A stretch of 64,000 nucleotides of DNA from UMGS1519 sp050951005 (GTDB lineage Bacteria; Actinomycetota; Coriobacteriia; Coriobacteriales; Eggerthellaceae): NCBI GenBank assembly GCA_050951005.1, contig JBMNIP010000005.1:1-64000 (forward strand), in the 5' to 3' direction. Shown here piece by piece: positions 1-10,113 of this stretch (the first letter of the stretch is position 1; each line of letters opens with the position of its first letter). The translations under genes and the position numbers were made by a program. The notes beneath the pieces were generated by a model, which searched no databases, had not been told where the DNA came from, and saw nothing but the letters and a program-made list of their open reading frames with translations.

Positions 1-1237
1 TCCGTGGCGGCATCGTCGATGGTGTGGTAGATGCCCTTCATGATGATGTGCAGGCGCTGGTCGACCTCGTCGAACGTCCAATACCTGCGCTCGGCGTTCT
101 GGCTCATCTCCAAACCGGAGGTTGCCACACCGCCGGCATTGGCGGCCTTGCCGGGGAAGAAGGTGACGCCGTTTTCCTGCAGCAGCTGGGTAGCCTCGAT
201 GCTCGTGGGCATGTTCGCGCCCTCTGCCAGGACCTTGCAGCCGTTCTTGACCAGGTTCTGCGCATCTTCGGTGAAGACCTCGTTCTGCGTTGCGCACGGA
301 TGGGCGATGTCGCAGGGGATGACCCATACGCCGCGGCCCTCATGGTACTCGGCTCCGTCTACACGGTTGACATATCGCTGATACGGCCGCGCTCGACCTC
401 TTTGATCTGCTTGACGACATCGAGGTTGACGCCGTTCTTGTCGTAGATCCAGCCGGTGGAGTCGGACATGGTCACCACTTTGGCGCCGAACTCGGTTGCC
501 TTTTCGGCAGCGTAGATGGCAACATTGCCAGCGCCGGAGATGCAGACCGTCTTGCCTTCGTAGCTATCGTTGTGGCTGTTCAGGTATTCCTGTGTCAGGT
601 AGACGACACCGTAGCCGGTAGCCTGTGTACGGGCCAGAGAACCGCCGTACTCCAAGCCCTTGCCGTCAGCACTCCGGACCATTCGTTGCTCAGGCGCTTG
701 TACTGGCCGAAGAGGTAGCCGATCTCACGACCGCCGACACCGATGTCGCCGGCGGGGATGTCGGTGTTCGGGCCGATATGGCGGAAAAGCTCGGTCATGA
801 AGGATTGGCAGAAGCGCATGACCTCGGTATCCGACTTGCCTTTCGGTTGAAGTCGGATCCGCCTTTGCCGCCGCCCATGGGCAGCGTAGTCAGGCTGTTC
901 TTGAAGACCTGCTCGAAGCCCAGGAACTTCAGGATGCTCAGGTTCACAGACGGATGGAAGCGCAAGCCGCCCTTATACGGTCCGATGGCGCTGTTGAACT
1001 GGACGCGGTAGCCACGGTTCACGCGGACCTTCTCCTGGTCATCGATCCACGGAACGCGGAACATGATGATGCGTTCCGGCTCGACGATGCGCTCGAGCAG
1101 ACCGAGACGCTCATACTCGGGGTGCGCGTCGATAACCGGTTTCAGAGACTCCAGGACCTCGGTGACCGCCTGATGAATTCCGGCTGGTTCGGATCCTTCT
1201 CCTTTACCGTTTCGATGACACGATCGGCATAGCTCAT
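1..1237 (-). pseudogene. gdhA: Glutamate dehydrogenase, frameshifted and cut by the window edge
   Basis: Product would be the hexameric glutamate dehydrogenase that interconverts 2-oxoglutarate plus ammonia and glutamate. The ATG at 1237 follows a strong AGGAGG site. About 412 codons of the usual 445 or so are inside the window; the C-terminus lies off the left edge. Family motifs are present (YKGGLRFHP, PMGGGKGGSDF, the Rossmann segment GAGNVA), but they fall in different frames. Four single-base losses are needed to join them: near 1174 (GAATTC-ATC where GAATTCCATC is expected), near 845 (AACCGAAA for AACCCGAAA), near 663 (ACGGCAAG for ACGGGCAAG) and near 373 (GATATG for GATTATG). Between these points the reading is clean, with no other stop. 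This is either a very young pseudogene or an error-rich stretch of sequence. Confidence 0.9.
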
Positions 1238-1275
1238 AGATGTAACCTCCTCATATCAGGAACACTCCTGCTGTG

Positions 1276-1281
1276 ATTATA
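1276..1281 (-). promoter_or_regulatory. Probable -10 box of gdhA
   Basis: A TATAAT hexamer on the minus strand lies about 40 bases upstream of the gdhA start, with the AGGAGG ribosome site between. No convincing -35 box sits at 17 bases, so only the -10 is claimed. Confidence 0.4.
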
Positions 1282-1422
1282 TTCTTGCCTGCCAAATTCA
1301 CTTCGAAATGTTTGAGATAACTTCTTCATCTGCAGAATTTTGGCCTGCAAACGGCTAGAGGGGTAGTAGTCGGCTGTATATCGGCCCATCCTGGTGTTAT
1401 ATGGGTTCGGGGCGGATACCGC

Positions 1423-4400
1423 CTAGACTTCCAGTCGGAGGCGCGAGCCTTGCGGGCTTCCTTCAACGACGATTTTCCGGTCGATGTTCTCCTGCAGGTC
1501 CGCTACGTGGCTGATAATGCCGATGATCTTGTCGTTTCCCGACAGGGTTGTCAGCATGCGGATGGCATTGGCAAGCGCCTCGGGGTCCAACGAGCCGAAT
1601 CCCTCATCGATGAACATGGCGTCGAGCTGGATGCCGCCTGCCTGTTGTTGCACGATATCGGACAATCCAAGGGCAAGCGAGAGCGATGCCATGAACGATT
1701 CGCCGCCGGAAAGCGTCGCTGCTGAGCGTGCTTTCCCGGTGTAGTGGTCGCGGACATTCAGATCGAGTCCGCTCTGTCCCTGGTGGGAGGATTCCTCGGG
1801 GCTTTGGCGCTCCAGTTGGAAGCGCTGGTTGGTCATGACGCCAAGGCGCCGGTTGGCAGCATCGATAACGCGATCGAAGTAGATGCCCTGCACATACGTC
1901 TCGAACGTGATGCGCGCCTTGCCGGTCAGCTTCCCGTTGGCGGTGAGTGCAAGCTGGGCATACGACCGATACTGCTCATCGAGACCGGCATGCTCTTCGA
2001 TTTCACGCCTTACCTGCTCGATCAGGGCGGTATTGTGGCGCAGCCGATAGGCCGGACCTTCAATCTGACTGTTCAGGCGGTCCCGCGCGGAAGCCGTCTT
2101 TTCCAGCTGCGCAGCGATGTCTGCCTCGCTGTCTGCCGGGCTGTCGGCAATCTGGGCCGTGAGGGTGTCGAGCTTCGCCTTGGTGGCGGCGAGCTGGCTC
2201 CTCGCCTGATTCAGGTTTCGTTCGGCGGAATCGAATGCCGCCTGATGGCGTGCGCGCTCGCTTTCCAGTTCATCGATCCGCGCCAGGATGTCGGCGCGGT
2301 TGCCGGGTGCCCGGTCGCTCAGCTGCCGATAGGCTTCTTGGGCGGTGGCGAGGGCGGTTGCCTGCCGCTGCTCCCTCTCGGCGGCATCTTTCTGCGCCTG
2401 CTCTGCTTCCATCCTCCTTTTCCCAGTCGCTTCCCGCCGGGATGCGATATCCTCGCGTTCGGCGAGGCGCGACTCGGCTGCCTTCGCCTGTGCTTTTGCC
2501 CTCTCAAGGACGATTCGTGCGGATTCCCGCTTATTGTTCAGGGACTCTTCCGATTCGTTCTCCACGTCGAATCGAGCCAGGGATTCCGCACGTTCCGAAA
2601 CGGTGCTCTCGCATGCGGCACAGGTTTGCTCTGCTTCTGTATTGGCCTGATTCAAGGCATCGAGCTGAGATTGCTGTTGCTCGATAGCGCTATCGGCCCG
2701 TGCGAGATCCTGCTCGATTTGCCGCCGTTGGCCCACGCGAAGTTCGGCTTCCCGTACCTTGGCATGCGCCGATTCAAGCGCTTCTGCCGCTTCCTGCTGG
2801 CGCTGTTCCATGGCATCGGGCATGCCGAAAGCTTCCTGCAATCCCGATAGCCGCTCTTGCTTCTCCGCCAGAATGCCTTGTGCGGTTGCGGCTGCCTGGG
2901 CCAGCGCTTGGGCGTGTGCCTGCGAGTTGCGGGCGCATTCCTCGGTTGCATGCAGGCCGTCTTCGGTCGGCACGTCCGCCGCAAGTGGGGCGGGATGGGG
3001 GTGGGAGATCGCTCCGCAGACGGGGCAGGGCTCGTCAGGCGCAAGGGATTGGGCGAGTATTCCCGCTTGCCCGTCCAGATATCGGCGGCGGGCAATCGCG
3101 TATTCCCGCTGGTTCCCATCGGCGGTGTCGGCGGCGGCACGGTAGGCGTCCCGAGCGTGCGTAAGCTCCCGTTCCGCCATTTCGACGGCGTCTCGTGCCT
3201 TGGAAAGCTCTTCGGCCTGGGAGCGGATCGTATCCTGCTGTTCGATGAGCGCATCCGCCGTGCAGTTCGCACGTTCCAAGAGAACCGCTGCATCGGCGAG
3301 GGAGTCATAACGCTGCTTGAGGGCATTGCGTCGTGCAGCCAGCTCTGCATGGCGATTCGTTGCAGATGCCAGTTGCTTTGCGGCATTCGACTGGCGCTCG
3401 CGAGCGCCATCGAGCGCCGATTGCGCCTCCTTGTGCAAGGCGTCCAGGCGATGGCGCTCTTCCAGCAGCTGCTCTACCGATGCGAGCGACTCCTTTGCTT
3501 CGCCGAGTGCGTGCTGTGCTTTCTCGGCATCGACTGCGTCGGTTTCGTGTGCAGCAAGCTGCCGGTCGAGGTCGGCAAGGGCCGTTGTCTGCTTTTCGAG
3601 GTCAGCATCGGCCTGCTTGCGCTCTTCGGCGAATGTTCGGGCGCGCGCGGCTTGCGTTTCTGCTTCTTTCCGGGCGGCTTCGCGCGCGTCCAGATCAAAG
3701 AGCTGCTGCCTGGCAAGCGTCAGCTGGCCTGCCAGCCGCTCTGCCTCTTCTCGATCCGACCGGGCGTCGGCGAATGCGCGTTCGGCGGTGGGAAGCTCCT
3801 GTTCCTCCCGGATAAGGGCGGCCTGTATACCGGTTTTCCGTTCCAGCAGTTTTATGCGGGCGCGTGCCTGCTCCTGTTGGGCGGAGAGTGCCTCGTAGGT
3901 TTCCTGGACCTGCTGGAGCTCTTCGTTTAGCCGGGTATGCTCTTCCCGGTCTGCGTCGATCTGACGGTCCAGCAGCTCCTCGAGTTGTGTTCCGACAAGC
4001 GTTCCATCTTCCAAATGCGCGATGATGGTTTCCCGTAATGGGCTGCCATCGGGGAATTCTGCAGCATCTGCATGCGCAGCAAGCCGGGTGGCGATGCGCT
4101 GATGTGCCCGTTCGAGCCGTTTTCGCTCGTTTTCGAGGCGCTGCTGGAAGTCGACGCAGAAGTCGGTATGGAAGATTTTCCGGAATATAGCGCTGCGGTC
4201 CTTGGTGCTCGCAGTCAGCAGCTTCCGGAAATCCCCTTGGGCGATCATCGCAATCTGGGAGAACTGCTGCTCGTCGACGCCGAGGATCTCCTGGACAGCT
4301 TCCCGGACCGGGCCGTCTTTTGTCAACGGGGGCAATCCAGGGCGCTCGAGTTCCACTGAGCCCGGTTCTTGGGTAAGACCCTCACCGCGTTTTTTCGGGC

Positions 4401-4698
4401 GGAGATAAGATGGTTTGCGCCGGATGCGGTAGCGTTTTCCATGTGCCTGGAATTCCAGGCACACGTATGTTTCCGTATCGGGTGCAGCAAAATCGCTGCG
4501 CATCTCCCGCGCGTCACGGGTATCTCCAGACACCGTTCCATACAGGGCATAGGTGATGGCGTCGAATATCGTGGTTTTCCCCGCTCCGGTATCCCCGCAG
4601 ATCAAGTACAAACCGTGGTCGCCCAGCTCGGTAAGCGGGATGGTCACGGTATCGGCATAGGGTCCGAATGCGCTGATGGTCAGGGTCAGCGGGCGCAT
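1423..4698 (-). CDS. sbcC: Exonuclease subunit SbcC (Rad50-like ATPase)
   Basis: ATPase subunit of the SbcCD (Mre11-Rad50 type) nuclease, which opens hairpins and processes DNA ends at stalled or broken forks. The 1091-residue protein has the SMC-like order: Walker A GDTGAGKTT near residue 36, a long Glu/Gln/Arg/Ala-rich coiled coil, a zinc hook CPVCG near residue 558, a second coiled coil, ABC signature LSGGES near 997 and Walker B FIDEGFGSLD near 1030. Its ATG at 4698 abuts the sbcD stop codon, so the two are translationally coupled. Length and domain order match the family; nothing is missing. Confidence 0.97.
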   Translation of the reverse strand: MRPLTLTISAFGPYADTVTIPLTELGDHGLYLICGDTGAGKTTIFDAITYALYGTVSGDTRDAREMRSDFAAPDTETYVCLEFQAHGKRYRIRRKPSYLRPKKRGEGLTQEPGSVELERPGLPPLTKDGPVREAVQEILGVDEQQFSQIAMIAQGDFRKLLTASTKDRSAIFRKIFHTDFCVDFQQRLENERKRLERAHQRIATRLAAHADAAEFPDGSPLRETIIAHLEDGTLVGTQLEELLDRQIDADREEHTRLNEELQQVQETYEALSAQQEQARARIKLLERKTGIQAALIREEQELPTAERAFADARSDREEAERLAGQLTLARQQLFDLDAREAARKEAETQAARARTFAEERKQADADLEKQTTALADLDRQLAAHETDAVDAEKAQHALGEAKESLASVEQLLEERHRLDALHKEAQSALDGARERQSNAAKQLASATNRHAELAARRNALKQRYDSLADAAVLLERANCTADALIEQQDTIRSQAEELSKARDAVEMAERELTHARDAYRAAADTADGNQREYAIARRRYLDGQAGILAQSLAPDEPCPVCGAISHPHPAPLAADVPTEDGLHATEECARNSQAHAQALAQAAATAQGILAEKQERLSGLQEAFGMPDAMEQRQQEAAEALESAHAKVREAELRVGQRRQIEQDLARADSAIEQQQSQLDALNQANTEAEQTCAACESTVSERAESLARFDVENESEESLNNKRESARIVLERAKAQAKAAESRLAEREDIASRREATGKRRMEAEQAQKDAAEREQRQATALATAQEAYRQLSDRAPGNRADILARIDELESERARHQAAFDSAERNLNQARSQLAATKAKLDTLTAQIADSPADSEADIAAQLEKTASARDRLNSQIEGPAYRLRHNTALIEQVRREIEEHAGLDEQYRSYAQLALTANGKLTGKARITFETYVQGIYFDRVIDAANRRLGVMTNQRFQLERQSPEESSHQGQSGLDLNVRDHYTGKARSAATLSGGESFMASLSLALGLSDIVQQQAGGIQLDAMFIDEGFGSLDPEALANAIRMLTTLSGNDKIIGIISHVADLQENIDRKIVVEGSPQGSRLRLEV

Positions 4699-5880
4699 CT
4701 ATTCCCCCTTATCCGAAGGACTTGCGACGGCATCCATAGTCTCTCTGACGATACGGATTTGGTCATTCGTCAGCTCGGTTGCGTTCATCTTGCGATAGAA
4801 CCGTGCGAACAGCTCTTCGGGGTTCGGTGCTTCCGCCAGGGGAACGGCCGATGCTTTCAGATCGGTTTCATGAGAGCGGTTTGCCCGGTATTCGTATCCC
4901 ATAAGGTTGGGATAGGCACTGCGCAGTCGTTCGCGATCGGAAAGGCTCGGCGTCTCGTCGGTGAGTACCGCATAGATGTAGTCCTCGTCCGAACAGCCGG
5001 CGGCGGTTGCAGCGGCGCGTGCGGTTTCCGACGTCAGATCCGCAACCGACCCTTCGATACGACGCAGATCGTGTTTCGGGACAATCGGAAGGAAGTCAAA
5101 GGTGACCGATCCTTTCGGACCCAGGTTAACGAGCACGGCGCTTTTTTCGTGGCGCGCTTCGGAATACGAATACTTCAGCAGGCTTCCCGCATAGCGCATC
5201 TCCGGTCGTCCTATCTGCTGCGGTCGGTGGATATGCCCGAGCGCGACATAATCGAAGTCGTCGAATACCCGTCCGTCGACCGCATCGATTCCTCCGATGG
5301 CCAATTCGGAATCGCTGCGTTCCGGTTCGGCCGCGGCGTAGGTCACGAATTGGTGGGCGATGAGCACATTGCGTTCATGAGGGTCGATTGGGCACATGGC
5401 CAATGCCCGGCTAATCGCGGCGGTGTAATCATGTCCTATTTCGTCGGCGTTCTCGGGGAAGGCATGTTTCACGTCGATCGGCTTCAGAAACGGCAGCAGC
5501 CAAAAGTTGACGGCGCCATACTCGTCCCGGAACGTCCAGCGTCGCAGCGTGCCATCGTATATCGGGGAAAGTATGATCCCGCGCTGTTCCAGCAGCTTTC
5601 CGGCATACGATACCCGAGCGGCTGAATCGTGGTTGCCGGCAATTGCCAAACAGGGCAGGTTCACGTCGGCAAGCGAGGTCAAGAACCAGTCGAAGAGGCC
5701 GACCGCCTCTGCCGAAGGTTGGCTCTTGTCATAGAGATCGCCTGCAAGCACTACGGCTTGCACCTGATGCTCGATTGCCGATTGCAGGATGTGCTCCAGT
5801 GCGAATCGTTGGTCCTCCAGCATGCTGAAGCCGTTCACGACCTTTCCGAGATGCAGGTCGGCCAGATGCAGGAATCTCAT
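4699..5880 (-). CDS. sbcD: Exonuclease subunit SbcD (Mre11-like nuclease)
   Basis: Metallophosphoesterase nuclease partner of SbcC; together they cut DNA hairpins and resect ends. The 393-residue protein shows the phosphoesterase motifs in order: DLHLG near residue 8, GDLYD near 47, GNHD near 82 and GHIH near 216; these bind the two manganese ions. A C-terminal capping domain follows. The start at 5880 faces uvrC across about 150 bases, so the two repair operons are divergent and may share control. sbcD is the first gene of the sbcD-sbcC unit. Confidence 0.96.
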   Translation of the reverse strand: MRFLHLADLHLGKVVNGFSMLEDQRFALEHILQSAIEHQVQAVVLAGDLYDKSQPSAEAVGLFDWFLTSLADVNLPCLAIAGNHDSAARVSYAGKLLEQRGIILSPIYDGTLRRWTFRDEYGAVNFWLLPFLKPIDVKHAFPENADEIGHDYTAAISRALAMCPIDPHERNVLIAHQFVTYAAAEPERSDSELAIGGIDAVDGRVFDDFDYVALGHIHRPQQIGRPEMRYAGSLLKYSYSEARHEKSAVLVNLGPKGSVTFDFLPIVPKHDLRRIEGSVADLTSETARAAATAAGCSDEDYIYAVLTDETPSLSDRERLRSAYPNLMGYEYRANRSHETDLKASAVPLAEAPNPEELFARFYRKMNATELTNDQIRIVRETMDAVASPSDKGE

Positions 5881-6032
5881 GTGCTCGTGCTCCTCATTCT
5901 CCCTCTATCGTTCCCATCTACTGTAATTGAAAACCGCCCCAACACAGCGAAACGTTGGGCGATACGTTGGTTTTTCGGTGTCCTGGAGCAAGAGCGGCGG
6001 TAGTGTCGCTCCCTTGGCGTAGACTGGCACTG

Positions 6033-8024
6033 ATGACAGAGCGAATCGACACAAGCAACAGCCTTCCGGACGATACCCAACCCGTCAGGGAAAGCCAGGC
6101 GGATAAGCTGGCCCGCATCAAGCGCGAGCTCAACGATGTCCCCACCTTGCCCGGAGTCTATCTCTGGAAAGACCGCAACGGCGAGGTCATCTATGTCGGC
6201 AAGGCGCGCCAGCTGCGGGCCCGCATGCGCCAATATGTGAATTTCCAGGACGATCGAGCCAAGATTCCGCTGTTGGTGGAGCAGATCGACTCCTTCGAAT
6301 ACGTCGTTGCCGGCAACGAGCATGAGGCTCTGGTTCTCGAACGCAACCTGATTACCCGATACCGACCGTTTTTCAATGCCGACCTGAAAGACGACAAGAG
6401 CTACCCGTTCATTGCGATTACCGAAGGCGACGTGTTTCCCGCCATCAAATACACACGCGAGAAACACCGCAAGGATACCCGTTACTTCGGCCCATACACC
6501 GACAGCCGCGCCGCCCGGGAATTCGTGGACGTGGCGCGCAAGGTGGTTCCCCTCTGTGCTTCGAGCTGTGCCGATTGGCGCCGCATGAAGCGGCGGATCG
6601 ATGCGGACGGCTACGATCAGGAGGTCGCCCGCCAACAGAAGACATGCTTCGACTGCCATGTCGGTCTGGGGCCGGGTGCCTGCTGCGGGCAGATCGATCC
6701 CGTGCACTACCAGGCAAACGTGCGCAAGATCGAGCGCTTCCTTTCCGGAAACCATCGCGAATTCGTCTCTGAGCTCACCGAGGAGATGCAGGAAGCCGCC
6801 GCCGATTTGGACTTCGAGCGCGCCGGCCGGCTGAAAGAGCGCATCGAGGTTGTCGAGTCGTTGTCCAACAAGCAGCATGTCGTGGTGCAACAGGATCTGA
6901 ACGCCGATGTGATCGGGGTGTACCGTGAGGAGACGATTGCGGGAGTGCAGATCCTGGCGGTGCGCGAGGGCGCAGTCATGAACAACGTCGATTTCATCTT
7001 GAACAAGGGCAAGGATGTGCCCGACCAGGATCTGATGCATAATTTCCTCCTGCGCTATTACGGCACCACGACATCGATTCCCCGCGAAGTGGTCCTTGGG
7101 GAGATGCCCGAGGACCGCGAGGTCATGGAGCAGTGGCTTACCGAAAGGCTGGACAGCGTACATGGTGCGAAGGTCCATTTCATCGCACCGAAGGCGGGGG
7201 AGAAACTCAAGCTGCTCGAAATGGCACGCACGAACGCAAAGATGGCACTGTTGCGTTACAAGGTGCGCACGAACTACGAGGACAAGCGCACCAACGAGGC
7301 GCTGCTGCAGTTGGAAAGCGCCCTTGCCTTGGACAAGCCTCCCATGCGCATCGAATGCTTCGATATCTCCACGATCCACGGCAGCTATACGGTGGCATCA
7401 ATGGTGGTGTTCACGAACGGCAAGCCTGACAAGGGACAGTACCGCCGGTTCAAGATCAAGACCCCCCTCCAGGAGGCGAACGACTTCCTGTCGATGCAGG
7501 AGGTGATGAAGCGGCGCTATGCTCCGGATCGCATGGCCGACGAGCGCTTCGGCAAGAAACCCGACTTGATCATCCTCGATGGCGGCAAGCCCCAGCTGAC
7601 CGCGACGATGGAGATGTTCGATCAGATGGGGATACACGATATCGCCCTGTGCGGTTTGGCGAAACGAGACGAGGAGATTTTCGTGCCCTGGGCTCCCGAG
7701 GGCCCTATCATCCTGCCAAGCGGATCGGCGTCGCTCTACCTCGTCAAACGGGTACGAGACGAGGCGCATCGGTTCGCTATCACCTTCCATCGCCAGCTGC
7801 GCGGAAAGGGCATGACGGCAAGCATCCTCGATGAGGTGGAGGGCATAGGGCCGAAGCGCAAGAAGGCGCTGTATCGCGCTTTCGGTTCGATGAAGAACAT
7901 CCGGGCGGCAAGCTTGGAAGAGCTGAAGGCTTCCCATGCGGTTCCGGATGCGGTGGCGGAAGAGCTGTACCGCGTGCTGAAACAGTATAATGATGAACGG
8001 AACGTAACGAAAACCAGCGGCTGA
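6033..8024 (+). CDS. uvrC: Excinuclease ABC subunit C
   Basis: Dual-incision endonuclease of UvrABC nucleotide excision repair. Visible parts: N-terminal GIY-YIG nuclease (GVYLW near residue 41, IYVGKA near 55), a cysteine-containing middle region, the UVR helical hairpin that contacts UvrB near 240-275, the RNase H-like second nuclease, and a C-terminal helix-hairpin-helix pair (EGIGPKRKKAL near 605). I chose the ATG at 6033 (663 residues); the frame is open back to 5955 but that would add non-family residues. There is no clear Shine-Dalgarno site. A TAGACT hexamer ends 7 bases before the ATG, so the message may be leaderless. It heads uvrC-rapZ-yvcK-whiA. Confidence 0.96.
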   Translation: MTERIDTSNSLPDDTQPVRESQADKLARIKRELNDVPTLPGVYLWKDRNGEVIYVGKARQLRARMRQYVNFQDDRAKIPLLVEQIDSFEYVVAGNEHEALVLERNLITRYRPFFNADLKDDKSYPFIAITEGDVFPAIKYTREKHRKDTRYFGPYTDSRAAREFVDVARKVVPLCASSCADWRRMKRRIDADGYDQEVARQQKTCFDCHVGLGPGACCGQIDPVHYQANVRKIERFLSGNHREFVSELTEEMQEAAADLDFERAGRLKERIEVVESLSNKQHVVVQQDLNADVIGVYREETIAGVQILAVREGAVMNNVDFILNKGKDVPDQDLMHNFLLRYYGTTTSIPREVVLGEMPEDREVMEQWLTERLDSVHGAKVHFIAPKAGEKLKLLEMARTNAKMALLRYKVRTNYEDKRTNEALLQLESALALDKPPMRIECFDISTIHGSYTVASMVVFTNGKPDKGQYRRFKIKTPLQEANDFLSMQEVMKRRYAPDRMADERFGKKPDLIILDGGKPQLTATMEMFDQMGIHDIALCGLAKRDEEIFVPWAPEGPIILPSGSASLYLVKRVRDEAHRFAITFHRQLRGKGMTASILDEVEGIGPKRKKALYRAFGSMKNIRAASLEELKASHAVPDAVAEELYRVLKQYNDERNVTKTSG

Positions 8025-8038
8025 GAGCAGGTTTGTGT

Positions 8039-9037
8039 ATGGAAGAGCGCAAGGAGGATATGCCCCTTTCCCAAGGGGCCGACCAAGATGCGGTTGCCCC
8101 GCAGGCAACCGAAGCACACGCAGATCAGGATGAGCCGAAAGCCACGCCCGACCTCATTGTGATTACCGGCATGAGTGGCGCGGGTCGTACCGAGGCGATG
8201 CACACTTTCGAGGATCTGGGATATTTCTGCATCGACAACCTGCCGCCCCGATTGCTGATGAACCTGGTCAGCCTTTCGACCATTCCCGGCCAATCCGACC
8301 AGAACCGTCGATTGGCGGTAGTCTGCGATGCCAGGAACCAGTCCTTCTATGCAGAGCTGAAAGACGAGCTCGCCCATCTGGATGACGCCCACCTGCGCTA
8401 TCGCATCATCCTGCTGGACGCGAGCGACGAGTCCATCATCGCCCGTTACAAGTTCAGCCGTAGGCGCCATCCGCTCTGCACGGATGCGCGCATGACTCTC
8501 TACCAGGGCATCCAGGCCGAGCGCCGCCTCCTGGCACCGCTGTACGAAATCGCGGATGCGGTCATCGATACGACCAATCTCAGCACGCGCGAGCTGCGTG
8601 AGCGCCTGCGGACCATGTTCATGGGAGAGGGCGCCGAGGATACGATGCAGGTATCGGTCTACTCATTCGGGTTCAAGCACGGATCCCCGGTCGACGCGGA
8701 TATCGTCATCGATGTGCGCTTCCTGCCGAATCCGTTCTATGAGCCCGAATTGCGCAACCTGACCGGGCGTGACAAGCTGGTGAGGGATTACGTCCTGAAT
8801 AAACCCGAGACCCAGCAGTTCATGAATTGCTGGAAGAACCTGTTGGGGTGCATCATGCCCGGCTATCAGAAAGAGGGCAAGCAGCAGCTTGCTATCGCAA
8901 TCGGCTGCACAGGCGGACAGCACCGCAGCGTCACCCTTGCAGATGAGACGGGTGCATATCTGAAACGCTTGGGCTACAACGTAGAGGTCTCGCATCGCGA
9001 TCTCGCGTTGGCCAACACCATCAAAGTAGGAGCGTGA
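8039..9037 (+). CDS. rapZ: RNase adapter protein RapZ (P-loop nucleotide-binding)
   Basis: Member of the RapZ/YvcJ (UPF0042) family. In enterobacteria it guides RNase E to the GlmZ small RNA to control glucosamine-6-phosphate synthesis; in Gram-positives the role is less clear. The Walker-A-like motif GMSGAGRTEA lies near residue 43, and the conserved C-terminal IGCTGGQHRSV is present. The protein is about 330 residues against the usual 285-290, because of an acidic, low-complexity N-terminal extension. Start is uncertain: ATG 8039 has a weak site, while AAGGAGG at 8051-8057 sits only 2 bases before ATG 8060. The stop overlaps the yvcK GTG by 4 bases, so expression is coupled. Confidence 0.9.
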   Translation: MEERKEDMPLSQGADQDAVAPQATEAHADQDEPKATPDLIVITGMSGAGRTEAMHTFEDLGYFCIDNLPPRLLMNLVSLSTIPGQSDQNRRLAVVCDARNQSFYAELKDELAHLDDAHLRYRIILLDASDESIIARYKFSRRRHPLCTDARMTLYQGIQAERRLLAPLYEIADAVIDTTNLSTRELRERLRTMFMGEGAEDTMQVSVYSFGFKHGSPVDADIVIDVRFLPNPFYEPELRNLTGRDKLVRDYVLNKPETQQFMNCWKNLLGCIMPGYQKEGKQQLAIAIGCTGGQHRSVTLADETGAYLKRLGYNVEVSHRDLALANTIKVGA

Positions 9038-10113
9038 CGGACATGGGGGATCCTTTCAAGTACGATCCGTCCATGACGGCATCGTTCAAGGCTATCTCCG
9101 ACGATGAGCCGCGGCCGAACATGGACAAACTCAACGTTGTCGTTATCGGCGGGGGTACGGGTACCAATACCTCTATCCGCACCTTGCTTTCCATGGGAAC
9201 CCAGGTGTCGGCCGTGGTTGCCATGGCCGATGACGGGGGATCGACCGGTATCATCCGACAAGAGGCCCATGTAACTCCTCCGGGAGATGTGCGTAAATGC
9301 ATCGGCGCCATGGCGGCCGACCAGGACGACCCGATGACCCATGCCTTCAAATACCGTTTCGAGTTCGCGCGCAATCATACGCTGGGCAACCTGATGCTCT
9401 CGGCGCTTGAACATGAGACCGGATCCTTTGTAGAGGCCATCGCCATCTGCGAGCGGCTCTTGAAAGCACGTGGACATACGTATCCGTCGACACTCGACAA
9501 CGTGTACCTGTCTGCCTATGACGTGGAGGGCAATCTGATAAAAGGCCAGGCGAACGCGAGTCATTCCGAACATGCGCTGAAGAAGGTCTGGCTCGATTCG
9601 GAGGAGACCTGCCGCCCGTATTCGAAGGCGCTCGACGCGATTCGGCAAGCGGATGCCATCGTGCTCGGGCCCGGCTCGCTGTTCACCTCGATTATCCCGA
9701 ACCTTCTGGTGCCGGGCGTGACGCAGGCCATCCGCCAATCGGGCGCCTTCACGCTGTTCATATGCAACATGGCAGACGTGCAGGGCGAAACCCGCGGCAT
9801 GCGCTCGCGCGACTATATCAAGGCGCTTATCGATCACGGGATGGATGGCCTGATCGATTATGTCCTGCTGCATTCCAGCACACCCTTGACCTCGGAAGCC
9901 GAGGAAGCGGCTCGCTATGAGCTGGTTTCCGCCGCCCATGCCGTGCGGCCGGTGCCAGTCAGCTTCGAGGATGTGCGCTGGATCGAATCCATCGGCGCGG
10001 GCGTGCAGGTGCGCAACTTCTATAACCCGGACGCCCCCCAATGGCATAACCCGGCTTCGCTGCGCCAGGCTCTTACGGAGATCTTCGAAAAATGTCTTTC
10101 ACCACAGATGTGA
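9034..10113 (+). CDS. yvcK: YvcK/CofD-like gluconeogenesis and morphology factor
   Basis: Family of proteins needed for growth on gluconeogenic carbon and for normal cell shape in Bacillus and mycobacteria (CuvA), and related in fold to the CofD phospholactate transferase. The N-terminus carries VVVIGGGTGT, typical of the nucleotide-binding loop, then DDGGSTG; IVLGPGSLFTSI and ICNMADVQGET are further family signatures. The 359-residue reading uses GTG 9034; ATG 9043 is the alternative. It overlaps rapZ by 4 bases and whiA by 22, the standard rapZ-yvcK-whiA order of Actinobacteria and Firmicutes. Confidence 0.94.
   Translation: MTDMGDPFKYDPSMTASFKAISDDEPRPNMDKLNVVVIGGGTGTNTSIRTLLSMGTQVSAVVAMADDGGSTGIIRQEAHVTPPGDVRKCIGAMAADQDDPMTHAFKYRFEFARNHTLGNLMLSALEHETGSFVEAIAICERLLKARGHTYPSTLDNVYLSAYDVEGNLIKGQANASHSEHALKKVWLDSEETCRPYSKALDAIRQADAIVLGPGSLFTSIIPNLLVPGVTQAIRQSGAFTLFICNMADVQGETRGMRSRDYIKALIDHGMDGLIDYVLLHSSTPLTSEAEEAARYELVSAAHAVRPVPVSFEDVRWIESIGAGVQVRNFYNPDAPQWHNPASLRQALTEIFEKCLSPQM

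Noticed and set aside
5877..7379. 500-codon open frame on the minus strand opposite uvrC
   Set aside because: uvrC on the plus strand has all family motifs; the opposite frame is open only because of codon bias and shows no domain or ribosome site.
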